From assembly GCA_041589455.1 (NCBI GenBank), contig JBFHVQ010000003.1, positions 10,093 to 74,092 on the forward strand: a stretch of 64,000 bases of DNA, read 5' to 3'. This DNA is from SZUA-229 sp041589455. Its GTDB lineage: Bacteria; Pseudomonadota; Gammaproteobacteria; SZUA-229. Position 1 is the first letter of the stretch, and each line of letters begins with the position of its first letter. Positions 53,095-61,576 of this stretch are shown piece by piece. Both the position numbers and the translations under genes were made by a program. The notes under the pieces were generated by a model. That model was not told the DNA's origin. It ran no database searches and saw only the letters and a program-made list of their open reading frames with translations.

Positions 53095-56000
53095 ATGTAT
53101 ATCTACAATCTTTCTGTTAGAGTTGTTTTTGTCCTGTTTTTCACGCTCGCAGCAGTAAGTTGCGGTGGTGGTGGAGGCAGTAGCGGCAGTAAAGACAGTG
53201 GCGGCGGAGACGGATCGGATGATACGGAGCTTGTGACCGGACAGTTTATCGATGCCGCGGTTGAAGGTCTGGAATACCAGTGTTCTACAGGTGAATTTAG
53301 CGTCAACCGGGGAACGACCAACAGCAACGGGGAATTCACTTGCCCTCAAGGAGATTCTGTTACCTTCTACCTGGGGCATATCCAGCTGGGGACGGTAGCC
53401 GCGGATGGTGCAGTGGTCACGCCTTACAATCTGTATCCAGGGGATGGCCAGTCAGCAATTAATCTTTCTAGGATTTTGCAGTCGATAGATGTTGATGGCG
53501 ATGTCAGTAATGGTATTACTGTTAATGATGCATTGGTCAATAGCATTCCCGCAGATGCTGACATGTCCAGCACAAATTTTGGGGATTACATCACTAGTAC
53601 AACCTCTATTACGCTCGTTACAGAAGCGCAAGCTCAAGCGCATTTAAATCAAACGATTATTGAATCGATTGCTCCAACAACAGCACCGGTTGCTAACGCA
53701 GGTGCCGATCAGACTGCTTTTATTGGCAATACGATCATTCTGGATGGATCAGCATCCAGCGATGCTGATGGGGATTCATTACAATATACCTGGTCCTGGT
53801 ATCGTAAACCTGTTGGCAGCACTGCAGAGTTTCTGAGTCAAGGAGGTGATGGCAACAGTTTTGTCGCTGATGTTTCTGGTTTGTACACGGTTAGTCTCTG
53901 GGTTTTTGATGGTCATGTGACTGTTTTTGATCGTGTAAACATTACCGTAAATATCGAACCTGACCGCGGTGATGCCAGCCTGTCTTCGTTGATACTTTCC
54001 TCCGGCGAATTCAGTCCCGAATTCGATCAGGCCACTTATGTTTATAGTGCTGAATTCGCCAACAATGTAAGTTCAATCACGATCACTGCTATTAGCTCAC
54101 AGCCTGGTGTTGCACTCTTAATGAATGGTGATTCTATTGTGAGTGGCGAAGAGAGTGCTTCAATTCCTCTATCCGTTGGAAGTAATACCATTGAAATTGA
54201 ATCTACAGCACTTGATGGTATGACGACTCGTACGTACGTGATTACGGTTACACGCCTCGCGAATTCAAATCAGACACCCGTTGCGGATGCAGGCGATGAT
54301 CAGGTCGTGACGTCTGGAGTACAGGTTAATCTTGATGGTTCCGGTAGTAGTGATAGTGATGGCGACAATCTGACCTATTCGTGGAGTTTTGTTTCGATGC
54401 CAGGTTCGAGCAACGCAGTTTTATCCAGCAGTAGTGGTGTCTCACCATCATTCTTAGCAGATCTCGGTGGTATCTATACCTTGCAATTGATTGTATATGA
54501 TGGACAGGCCAATAGTGCTCCTGATCAGGTGGCCATCACGGCAACCAGTGTTCCGGTTGCCAATGCCGGTCCTGATCAGACTCTTCAGGCTGGTAGTGTT
54601 GTTTACCTTGATGGCAGCGGTAGTAGTGACAGTGATGGTGATAATCTGACTTATTCGTGGAGCTTTCTTTCTGTTCCTCAATCAAGCAGCGCTGTATTGT
54701 CAGACAGCAGCAGTGCTACGCCAAACTTTACTACCGACCTCAGTGGTAACTATGAGGTTCAATTGATTGTTAACGATGGCCAGAGTGACAGCGTTGCGGA
54801 CATTGTTATCATCCTTGCCGAAGAATTGTCATCAGGATGGATGCACCCACTCAGCGAAGATAGCCATATTAGTGTTGCTGGCGCCTCAGGTATTTTGCAA
54901 ACAGCAGTGAATAATCAGGGTCAGGCCATCGCAGCCTGGACTACTGGTGATGGCGGCACGGATTGCGGAGGATATGAATGCGCCCAGGTATTTGTCAGTC
55001 TTCACGACAATGGTAGCTGGACCCAAATTGCAGGCCTTAGTGACAACATCAGTCCCGATGGCTTTAATGCCAGCGATGTAAGGGTGGCAATAGATGATAC
55101 CGGCGACGCCATCGTTGTATGGCGAATGAATACTGCCTGGAACTCATTATGCGGTTCTTACACGTCGCAATGTAGTCACATCTATATGAGTGAGTACCGT
55201 GATGGCTCCTGGTCGCACCCAGTTGATATGAATGATCATATTGATCCCAGTCGAGTGAATAACGTTTCACAGAGGCCCAGGGTGGCAATGGCTGATAATG
55301 GTGAAGCCGTCATCGTATGGCAATCTCAGTCAACCTCGGATGTCGGTAATATTGGTATCTATAAAAAAGAATATCGCAACGGTAGCTGGACACAGCCAGC
55401 GACAACCGATTTTATACCGAAATCATACTGGAATCCCGAAGTAGCCATGGATGACAGCGGCAATACCCTTATTGTCTGGCAGTCCAGTGATAGTAATTAT
55501 CATAGCCGCTTATACCTAAGTGAATATCGTGGTGGTACCTGGAGTCATCCGAGTGATCTGGATGCCGATGCCTTCAATCCTCCTGGTCAGGTCTGTCCGG
55601 GAATAACCTGCCCGATTCCAGTTAACATTGCCATGGACAACAACGGAAATGCCATCATTGTCTGGGATCAGCGTACCACGACTTATGCAGACTACTACGA
55701 TGGTGCAATCTACAGGAGTGAGTACCGCAACGGTAGCTGGACACATCCTGCAAACGTCAACGACACTGTTAACTCAGGTGAAATGACCGACTGGGCCCGT
55801 TACCCTGAGGTCGCCATGGATAACAATGGCAATGCGTTGATTGTCTGGGCACAGAACGACGATACACTCGATTGTATGGTTTCACCTCCCAATGTATATG
55901 GTTCATTTGAATGGCCTTGCCAGCAGATTTTTGTGAGTGAATTCCGCGATGGCAGCTGGACCGAACCGCTGAACAAGTCCGACCATATCAGTCTTCCCGG

Positions 56001-57801
56001 TCAGCCTGCACACGCTATGCGTAGTAGTACTATCAAGTCCTACTCGGTGGCCATGAGTGATAATGGCGATGCTGTGATTGCCTGGGCGGAAACACTACCG
56101 TCAGATACTTGTGGTGAAACTGAAAGACAGATATTTGTCAGCCAGTACCAGGATGGTGGCTGGGTGCATCCGGTGAGTAACGAGGACCACATACTTGGCC
56201 TGAACCTTAATACCTACCTACCTCAGGCTATGATGGATGATGAGGGTACCGTTTTGCTGGGATGGACTGGCTATGTGACTGACTTAAATATTTATTTCAG
56301 CCAATATGAATGTATGGGATGTGAAACTGGGTTGCCTGCCGTCATTGCGCCTCGCAATCTGGAGGCAGTCCCCGGTAATGGGTTGATAGACCTGAGCTGG
56401 CAGGCAGTTAGTAATGCTGATTACTACAATCTCTACTGGAGTGTCAGCGGTGAGGCTAGCACTGACTCAACACCGATCACTGCCATTATGGGCAGCAGCT
56501 ATCAACATACTGCTCTGGACAATCGTACGACGTACAGCTACCTCGTGACAGCAGTCCTGCCAGATACCACCGAAAGCCAGCCATCCAGCCAGGCGGTTGC
56601 GACCCCTACGGCATGTGCAGGCTGTGAGCCGCTTCTGTCACAGACTTTCCTGTCAGGTTCGATCTCTACCGATGAAGGTAAGGGTGTCGGTGTTGATTCA
56701 GATGGGAATGTATTTGTAACCGGTTATACCTTTGGAGGTATGGACGGCAATATCAGTAATGGTAGCTCCGATTTGTTTATTTCCAGGTATGCCAGTGGTA
56801 GTCGGCAGTGGACGGTTCAACCTGGCTCAGATGCGTATGAAAGAGGTAACGATCTGGCACTCGATACCGGAGGTAATATCTACGTGGCAGGTGGTGGAAC
56901 CCTGTTGTCGAAATACAGCTCATCAGGTGTATTGCAATGGTCAGTGATGACTCATCTTTTCGCTGAAGTTGAAGCTTTTGGAGTTGTCGTAGATGCTTCC
57001 GGCAATATCTATATCACCGGCAGTACTACGGTCGAACTGTATGGCAATCCGAATGTGGGAGGGCAAGATATATTCCTCGCCAAGTACAATGCTGATGGAG
57101 AGTTACAGTGGAGCGTGCAGACCGGTACCGCATTAAATGATCGTGGAAATGATCTAGCCCTGGATAGCGAGGGTAATATTCTCGTCACTGGCTACACCTC
57201 AGTTAATGGTAATTACATTGGCGATGCCTTTATCACCAAGTACAGTCCGGCTGGCGATTTGATCTGGTACGAAGATTTTGAGCGGGGTCTGGGCGATCAG
57301 TACATGTCAAAAGCCTATGGTATCGCCCTGGATGCCGACGACAATGCCTACATCACTGGTCATGCAGATTACCGACTGTTCCGAAGATACAGTGTTTCGG
57401 GATTTGAAGCTTTTGTTGTGAAGTACAGCCCTGATGGTTGCTTCCAGTGGGCAAGACAAAGAGGAGTGTCCGGCAGTTTTGACTACAGCAATGGTATTGT
57501 GGTCGATCAAGACGCGAACATCTACATTATTGGTACAACACAGGGCGCATTGGATGGTAACACACATAATGGAGAAGACGATATTTTCATCATGAAGTAT
57601 GAAGCTGGTGGTATTCATGCCTGGACCCAGCAATATGGTGAAGCTGGTCATGATCGTGGATATGCTATTGCTCTCGATGCCAGCGGCAACATTTTGACTG
57701 TCGGGGCTTCTGATGGCGACCTTAACGGTGAAACGAATAATGGAAGTGGAACGCTCTATAATTTCGATATTTTCTTGATGAAGCTTAGCCGGCAGGACTG
57801 A
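53095..57801 (+). CDS. Large multidomain surface lipoprotein
   Basis: 1568 residues from ATG 53095 (GGGAGGG upstream; the 53062 reading adds 11 residues). Lipoprotein signal with lipobox AVSC (Cys 23), then a flexible Gly/Ser/Asp linker. Visible domains, approximate residues: PKD/REJ-like 198-290 (VANAGADQ, DGSASSDADGD), cadherin-like beta-sandwich 291-385 (ASLSSLILSSGEF... YVITVTR), two near-identical PKD-like domains 395-480 and 486-575 (LDGSGSSDSDGDNLTYSWSF), a block of sialidase-like repeats with recurring IVW after GNA/GDA 580-1072, fibronectin type III 1083-1172 (PRNLEAVPGNGLIDLSW), and SBBP-type beta-propeller repeats 1180-1565 (DSDGNVFVTGYT, LALDSEGNILVTGYT). No catalytic motif seen. 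Probably an outer-surface adhesin or matrix-binding protein. Lone gene flanked by element-like repeats. Confidence 0.85.
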   Translation: MYIYNLSVRVVFVLFFTLAAVSCGGGGGSSGSKDSGGGDGSDDTELVTGQFIDAAVEGLEYQCSTGEFSVNRGTTNSNGEFTCPQGDSVTFYLGHIQLGTVAADGAVVTPYNLYPGDGQSAINLSRILQSIDVDGDVSNGITVNDALVNSIPADADMSSTNFGDYITSTTSITLVTEAQAQAHLNQTIIESIAPTTAPVANAGADQTAFIGNTIILDGSASSDADGDSLQYTWSWYRKPVGSTAEFLSQGGDGNSFVADVSGLYTVSLWVFDGHVTVFDRVNITVNIEPDRGDASLSSLILSSGEFSPEFDQATYVYSAEFANNVSSITITAISSQPGVALLMNGDSIVSGEESASIPLSVGSNTIEIESTALDGMTTRTYVITVTRLANSNQTPVADAGDDQVVTSGVQVNLDGSGSSDSDGDNLTYSWSFVSMPGSSNAVLSSSSGVSPSFLADLGGIYTLQLIVYDGQANSAPDQVAITATSVPVANAGPDQTLQAGSVVYLDGSGSSDSDGDNLTYSWSFLSVPQSSSAVLSDSSSATPNFTTDLSGNYEVQLIVNDGQSDSVADIVIILAEELSSGWMHPLSEDSHISVAGASGILQTAVNNQGQAIAAWTTGDGGTDCGGYECAQVFVSLHDNGSWTQIAGLSDNISPDGFNASDVRVAIDDTGDAIVVWRMNTAWNSLCGSYTSQCSHIYMSEYRDGSWSHPVDMNDHIDPSRVNNVSQRPRVAMADNGEAVIVWQSQSTSDVGNIGIYKKEYRNGSWTQPATTDFIPKSYWNPEVAMDDSGNTLIVWQSSDSNYHSRLYLSEYRGGTWSHPSDLDADAFNPPGQVCPGITCPIPVNIAMDNNGNAIIVWDQRTTTYADYYDGAIYRSEYRNGSWTHPANVNDTVNSGEMTDWARYPEVAMDNNGNALIVWAQNDDTLDCMVSPPNVYGSFEWPCQQIFVSEFRDGSWTEPLNKSDHISLPGQPAHAMRSSTIKSYSVAMSDNGDAVIAWAETLPSDTCGETERQIFVSQYQDGGWVHPVSNEDHILGLNLNTYLPQAMMDDEGTVLLGWTGYVTDLNIYFSQYECMGCETGLPAVIAPRNLEAVPGNGLIDLSWQAVSNADYYNLYWSVSGEASTDSTPITAIMGSSYQHTALDNRTTYSYLVTAVLPDTTESQPSSQAVATPTACAGCEPLLSQTFLSGSISTDEGKGVGVDSDGNVFVTGYTFGGMDGNISNGSSDLFISRYASGSRQWTVQPGSDAYERGNDLALDTGGNIYVAGGGTLLSKYSSSGVLQWSVMTHLFAEVEAFGVVVDASGNIYITGSTTVELYGNPNVGGQDIFLAKYNADGELQWSVQTGTALNDRGNDLALDSEGNILVTGYTSVNGNYIGDAFITKYSPAGDLIWYEDFERGLGDQYMSKAYGIALDADDNAYITGHADYRLFRRYSVSGFEAFVVKYSPDGCFQWARQRGVSGSFDYSNGIVVDQDANIYIIGTTQGALDGNTHNGEDDIFIMKYEAGGIHAWTQQYGEAGHDRGYAIALDASGNILTVGASDGDLNGETNNGSGTLYNFDIFLMKLSRQD
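54329..54664 (+). repeat. Direct DNA repeat coding the PKD-like pair
   Basis: The segment around 54329-54388 and that around 54605-54664 share nearly the same codons for LDGSGSSDSDGDNLTYSW, 276 bp apart, indicating a recent domain duplication inside the lipoprotein gene. Confidence 0.7.
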
Positions 57802-58126
57802 GAGTTCAGTTTCTCATTTCATAATGTCGGGACAATATCAGGTTAGCAGTTAATGAAAAACAGGGGTGTTTTGTTTTTTATGATCTCTCAAGGAGAAGTG
57901 GCTGCTGATATTATGGTTTGTTGAAAATTACAAGGTATCAGCCTCTCTGGTTCTTATTCAAATTTCAGGAAAATGGTAGCTGTCATATCAAGAAAGGTTT
58001 TTCTTTTCACAATATCTCATTGCATTGGGGTAGGATTAAATAGAAGTCTTAGAATAAGCCCAGGTAGGCTAAATATTAAGAGGTGCACTAAAAAATTGAA
58101 CGATGGCTTCAGGGTGGTAGCCGACC
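57802..58126. other. Intergenic region after the lipoprotein gene
   Basis: No credible gene. A 67-codon open frame (57973-58176) has no ribosome site or family match. No clear terminator for the lipoprotein gene. Confidence 0.3.
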
Positions 58127-58218
58127 AGGTTGGACTTTTAAATTGGGTTGCTCTGAAGTCAAAATGGCCAGGTTAGGTAATAAGTTTACCAATTTCTGAC
58201 CAAAGCGGCCACATTATG
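58127..58218 (-). mobile_element. Possible remnant of an IS21-like element end
   Basis: Read on the minus strand from 58218 the sequence starts CATAATGTGGCCGCTTTGG and goes on through AGAAATTGG and ACCTGGCCATTTTGACTTC, the repeated GGCC/TTGG texture I associate with IS21-family termini. The first 12 bases (58207-58218) invert exactly at 52568-52579. No transposase is present between. Family attribution is recollection, not verified. Confidence 0.35.
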
Positions 58219-58254
58219 GTTTCGTGCACAGGTGTGGGTAAAAAAGTGTAAAAA

Positions 58255-58331
58255 TGGTGGGCCTGGAAGGACTCGAACCTTCGACCGATCGATTATGAGT
58301 CGAGCGCTCTAACCAACTGAGCTACAGGCCC
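58255..58331 (-). tRNA. ileX: tRNA-Ile2 (CAU anticodon, lysidine-modified)
   Basis: 77 bases with encoded CCA. Acceptor GGGCCTG/CAGGCCC, D-arm TAGCTCAGTTGGTTAGAGC, anticodon loop CTCATAA inside GACTCATAATC, T-arm GGTTCGAGTCC. CAU could mean Met, but the GACTCATAATC anticodon arm and location beside rpoD, as for E. coli ileX, indicate the isoleucine tRNA whose C34 becomes lysidine by TilS and reads AUA. Its promoter appears to lie within the rpoD terminator. Confidence 0.88.
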
Positions 58332-58347
58332 ATATAGGGCGGGTCAC

Positions 58348-58378
58348 AAAAAACAGACGCACATTATATGCGTCTGTT
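58348..58378 (-). terminator. rpoD terminator
   Basis: Minus strand: AACAGACGCA (58378-58369 side) pairs over 10 bp with TGCGTCTGTT (58361-58352), 7-base loop TATAATG, then a T-run to 58348. It is 17 bp after the rpoD stop codon and 17 bp before the tRNA. Confidence 0.9.
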
Positions 58379-58390
58379 CGATTTCGACAA
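58363..58390 (-). promoter_or_regulatory. tRNA-Ile2 promoter embedded in the rpoD terminator
   Basis: -35 TTGTCG (58390-58385), 16-bp spacer, perfect -10 TATAAT (58368-58363) located in the terminator loop. Transcription would begin near 58357 inside the 3' arm of the hairpin, so the tRNA precursor carries only half the stem and is not terminated. Leader about 25 bases. Confidence 0.6.
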
Positions 58391-58394
58391 GCTT

Positions 58395-60272
58395 TTATTC
58401 TTCGCCGATGAAACTACGCAGGTGTTCGGCACGTGATGGGTGGCGGAGTTTGCGTAGTGCTTTTGCTTCAATCTGACGAATGCGCTCACGGGTAACGTCA
58501 AACTGTTTGCCGACTTCTTCCAGTGTATGGTCGGTATTCATGTTAATGCCAAACCGCATACGCAATACCTTGGCCTCTCTTGGAGTCAGGGTAGAGAGAA
58601 TGTCCTTGGTAGAGTCTCGTAGTGATTCTCCTGTGGCTGAGTCGATTGGAGACATGATATTGGTGTCTTCAATGAAGTCGCCCAGGTTTGAATCTTCGTC
58701 ATCGCCGATGGGTGTTTCCATGGAAATCGGCTCTTTGGCGATTTTGAGGACTTTACGTACTTTATCCTCCGGCATTTCCATTTTCTCTGCCAGTTCTTCC
58801 GGGGTGGGCTCGCGGCCTTTTTCCTGTAGCATCTGACGGAAAATTCGGTTCAGTTTATTGATTGTTTCAATCATGTGAACCGGAATACGAATGGTGCGTG
58901 CCTGATCAGCAATTGAGCGAGTAATTGCCTGACGAATCCACCAGGTAGCGTAAGTAGAGAACTTGTAGCCGCGACGGTATTCGAACTTGTCGACTGCTTT
59001 CATCAGGCCAATATTGCCTTCCTGAATTAAATCCAGGAACTGTAATCCACGATTGGTATATTTCTTGGCGATAGAGATAACCAGTCGCAGGTTGGCTTCA
59101 ACCATTTCCTTCTTGGCGCGGCGTGCTTTGGCCTCACCAATAGACATCTTGCGGTTGATCTCCTTGATATCAGTAATGCTCAGGCCGTACGCTTTTTCAA
59201 GCAGGGACAGTTTCAGTTGTGCCTGCTTGATCTCAGGAGAGAAGGCTTCCAGTGCGTCTGAATACTCATGTCCGCTCAGGTACTGATCAATCCACTTCTG
59301 ATTGGTTTCGTTTTCAGGGAATGATTCGATAAACGCCTTTCGTGGCATATGGGCCTTGTTGACGCACAGGTTCAGAATCTGTCGTTCATAGGTGCGCACT
59401 TTCTCGATGGTGGTGCGCAACTCTTTTGTCATGGAGATAATGATAGAAGGCAGGAATTTGAGTTCCATAAATACTTCGGCCATTTCTTCACGTGCTTTGG
59501 CGGTGTTTTTCTTGTTGTTCTTTTCCAGTGCCTTAACAACTTTCAGATAGGCAAGGCTAAGTAGTTCAAATTGCGCCATAGCCCGTTCTGGGTCTGGGCC
59601 AGTGTCAACGACTTCTACTGCAACATCGTCGTCATCATCTTCTTCTTCGCGTTCTTCTGCAGGGCCTGATGCAGGCTGGGCTATTTCGTCGCTATCATCG
59701 CTGCGAAACCCACTAATGAGGTCAGTCAGTCGAGCTTCCTCGCTCTGAATCAGTTCGACAGTTTTTAATACCTGGCTAACAGAGCGGGGGTTGGTGGCCA
59801 GTGCGATCATCACCTGCTTGAGGCCTTCTTCAATGCGTTTGGCAATGGAGATTTCGCCTTCGCGAGTCAATAGTTCCACACTGCCCATTTCACGCATATA
59901 CATACGGACAGGGTCTGTGGTTCTACCGAACTCGTTTTCGATGGAGGCGAGTGCCGCGGCAGCTTCTTCAGCGGCTGTGTCGTCAGTGGCGCTAGCATCT
60001 GTTAGAACAAGAGACTCGGTATCGGGCGCAACTTCGTGCACGGTGATGCCCATGTCATTGATCATGTTGATAATATCTTCAACCTGCTCGGGGTCAACAA
60101 TCTCTTCTGGCAGGTGGTCATTTACCTCGGCATAGGTCAGGTAGCCCTGTTCTTTGCCCTTGGCGATCAACTGTTTAAGTAGTGATTGTTTGTCCTGCGG
60201 CGCTTTACTTGCGCTCTCGGTTGCATCTTGCTTTTTCGGCAGGTCTTCTGGTGTCTGGTCGTCTTGAGTCAT
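58395..60272 (-). CDS. rpoD: RNA polymerase primary sigma factor (sigma-70)
   Basis: 625 residues. Region 1.1 (SLLKQLIAKGKEQGYLTYAEVNDHLP, in part), a non-conserved insert with an acidic run EEREEEDDDDD near residue 200, region 2 with the core-binding GNIGLMKAVDKFEYRRGYKFSTYATWWIRQAI (in part: YKFSTYATWWIRQA for -10 recognition and melting), region 3, and region 4.2 DVTRERIRQIEAKALRKLR for -35 recognition. Usual gammaproteobacterial length. Neither dnaG nor rpsU is adjacent here; dnaG would normally be upstream, so the macromolecular-synthesis operon is broken or rearranged at this point. Confidence 0.97.
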   Translation of the reverse strand: MTQDDQTPEDLPKKQDATESASKAPQDKQSLLKQLIAKGKEQGYLTYAEVNDHLPEEIVDPEQVEDIINMINDMGITVHEVAPDTESLVLTDASATDDTAAEEAAAALASIENEFGRTTDPVRMYMREMGSVELLTREGEISIAKRIEEGLKQVMIALATNPRSVSQVLKTVELIQSEEARLTDLISGFRSDDSDEIAQPASGPAEEREEEDDDDDVAVEVVDTGPDPERAMAQFELLSLAYLKVVKALEKNNKKNTAKAREEMAEVFMELKFLPSIIISMTKELRTTIEKVRTYERQILNLCVNKAHMPRKAFIESFPENETNQKWIDQYLSGHEYSDALEAFSPEIKQAQLKLSLLEKAYGLSITDIKEINRKMSIGEAKARRAKKEMVEANLRLVISIAKKYTNRGLQFLDLIQEGNIGLMKAVDKFEYRRGYKFSTYATWWIRQAITRSIADQARTIRIPVHMIETINKLNRIFRQMLQEKGREPTPEELAEKMEMPEDKVRKVLKIAKEPISMETPIGDDEDSNLGDFIEDTNIMSPIDSATGESLRDSTKDILSTLTPREAKVLRMRFGINMNTDHTLEEVGKQFDVTRERIRQIEAKALRKLRHPSRAEHLRSFIGEE

Positions 60273-60310
60273 GTTTATCCGCTAAAGTTTCAAGAATTCA
60301 AAACTGAACT

Positions 60311-60328
60311 ACCCATTTTAGCATGGGT
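60311..60328 (-). promoter_or_regulatory. Candidate extended -10 promoter of rpoD
   Basis: On the minus strand TGCTAAAAT (60323-60315) is an extended -10, flanked by the 6-bp inverted repeat ACCCAT/ATGGGT (60311-60316, 60323-60328). The -35 is poor, as usual for extended -10 promoters. Confidence 0.45.
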
Positions 60329-60519
60329 GAGGCCAGCCTGCTAGTTAGTTATAAATATATTTAATATATTTTTGGGTCAGGTAATAAAATAAATTAATAC
60401 GTATTGTTTCATAATAAGTTGGACGGGATATTGCCGAAGGAGTTCATGTGGGGTGTTTGCTAATCGGCAGTTTTGGTGGCAAGGTGTGCTGCCCTAATAA
60501 TCTCATGAGGTGCAAGAAA

Positions 60520-61080
60520 ATGGTGAGTTTAGAGACCCCGGTTTGTGATTTTGGGCTACCTGCTGTGGATTTTTCACTACCAGGTGTTGATGGTAAGCAG
60601 TGGTCATTGGGTGATTGTGCAGGCGAGAAGGGCTTGCTGGTTATGTTTATCTGTAATCACTGTCCTTATGTAAAGGCAATTCGTGATCGAATCGTAAGAG
60701 ATGCCCGGGAGCTCAAGGTGCTGGGAGTGAATACGGTAGCGATTATGTCGAATGACCCGACAGAGTATGAAGAAGACTCATTTGAGAATATGCAGAAAAT
60801 TGCAGATGAGTTCGATTTTGATTTTCCTTACCTGCTGGATGAGTCACAGCAGGTTGCGAAGGCCTATGGCGCAGTTTGTACGCCAGATTTCTTTGGTTAT
60901 AACGCGTCGCTTGAATTGCAATACCGCGGTCGCCTGGATGAGAGTCGTAAGCAGGCAGCTGCACCGGAAGTTAGAAGAGATCTGTTTGAAGCGATGAAGC
61001 AGGTTGCAGAAACGGGTAAGGGGCCGGAGCAGCAGATACCTAGTATGGGTTGCTCGATTAAGTGGAAATCTGAAGGATAA
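60520..61080 (+). CDS. Thioredoxin-fold AhpC/TSA-like protein
   Basis: 186 residues. CxxC at Cys 45-Asn-His-Cys 48 (NHCPYVKAIRDR), preceded by a redoxin-type FSLPGVDGKQWSL strand, followed by IMSNDP and CTPDFFGYN. This matches the redoxin family with a CxxC (thioredoxin-family, ResA/AhpC-like), not a classic peroxiredoxin. No signal peptide from this start. ATG 60520 has GAGGTG seven bases upstream; GTG 60448 would add 24 residues without family support. Isolated between rpoD and tkt. Confidence 0.83.
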   Translation: MVSLETPVCDFGLPAVDFSLPGVDGKQWSLGDCAGEKGLLVMFICNHCPYVKAIRDRIVRDARELKVLGVNTVAIMSNDPTEYEEDSFENMQKIADEFDFDFPYLLDESQQVAKAYGAVCTPDFFGYNASLELQYRGRLDESRKQAAAPEVRRDLFEAMKQVAETGKGPEQQIPSMGCSIKWKSEG

Positions 61081-61576
61081 GTCGTCTGACTCGGTGGTCG
61101 TTGCTGCAGGCGCAAAGCGTGCTGTAGCGGCTGGATGTGCCTGTCTGGAGAGTGGTCGGAGTGCGGTTTTGTGCGCATTGGTATTTTCCGGCAGTGCTCA
61201 GGTTGTGGTTTTCCTGATTCATGATTTTTTTATCTATGAATAAATAAATCAAGTGTTTGTGTTAGAAGTATTTTCTGGGCTATCTTTCTGAAAAATATAG
61301 AATAATTTGGGTTTTTGAGTGCATGTTTTGTGGTTGTTTTGTAAGCGAAATGAGCGTCTCAGAGGTGAGATCCATGCTCGAAATCTGACGATTAAGTTGC
61401 CGAATGAGCCGAAGTAAGGGAAAATAGCGCCCCTTTACATTAAGAGTGGGGCGTAATCACCCTTCTGTTTTGCCACGATTAAAACAGTGAACTGATTAAC
61501 AGAATTCATGCGATCTGCGCCTTTTAACAGGATTGGTGGATCGCGCAAATTTTAAAAACTTGATTGGAGATATCCT
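61081..61576. other. Intergenic region with the likely tkt promoter
   Basis: No gene. A TCTCA/TGAGA hairpin lies at 61357-61370. Near the tkt end, TTGCCG and GAAAAT separated by 17 bp (about 61397-61425), followed by AGCGCCCC, form a plausible but weak promoter with a GC-rich discriminator; the transcript leader would be about 140 bases and could pair GCGCCCC with GGGGCGT. Confidence 0.4.

Noticed and set aside
57973..58176. 67-codon ORF downstream of the lipoprotein gene
   Set aside because: No ribosome site or recognised family; its end lies in the possible IS terminus, so at most a transposase scrap.
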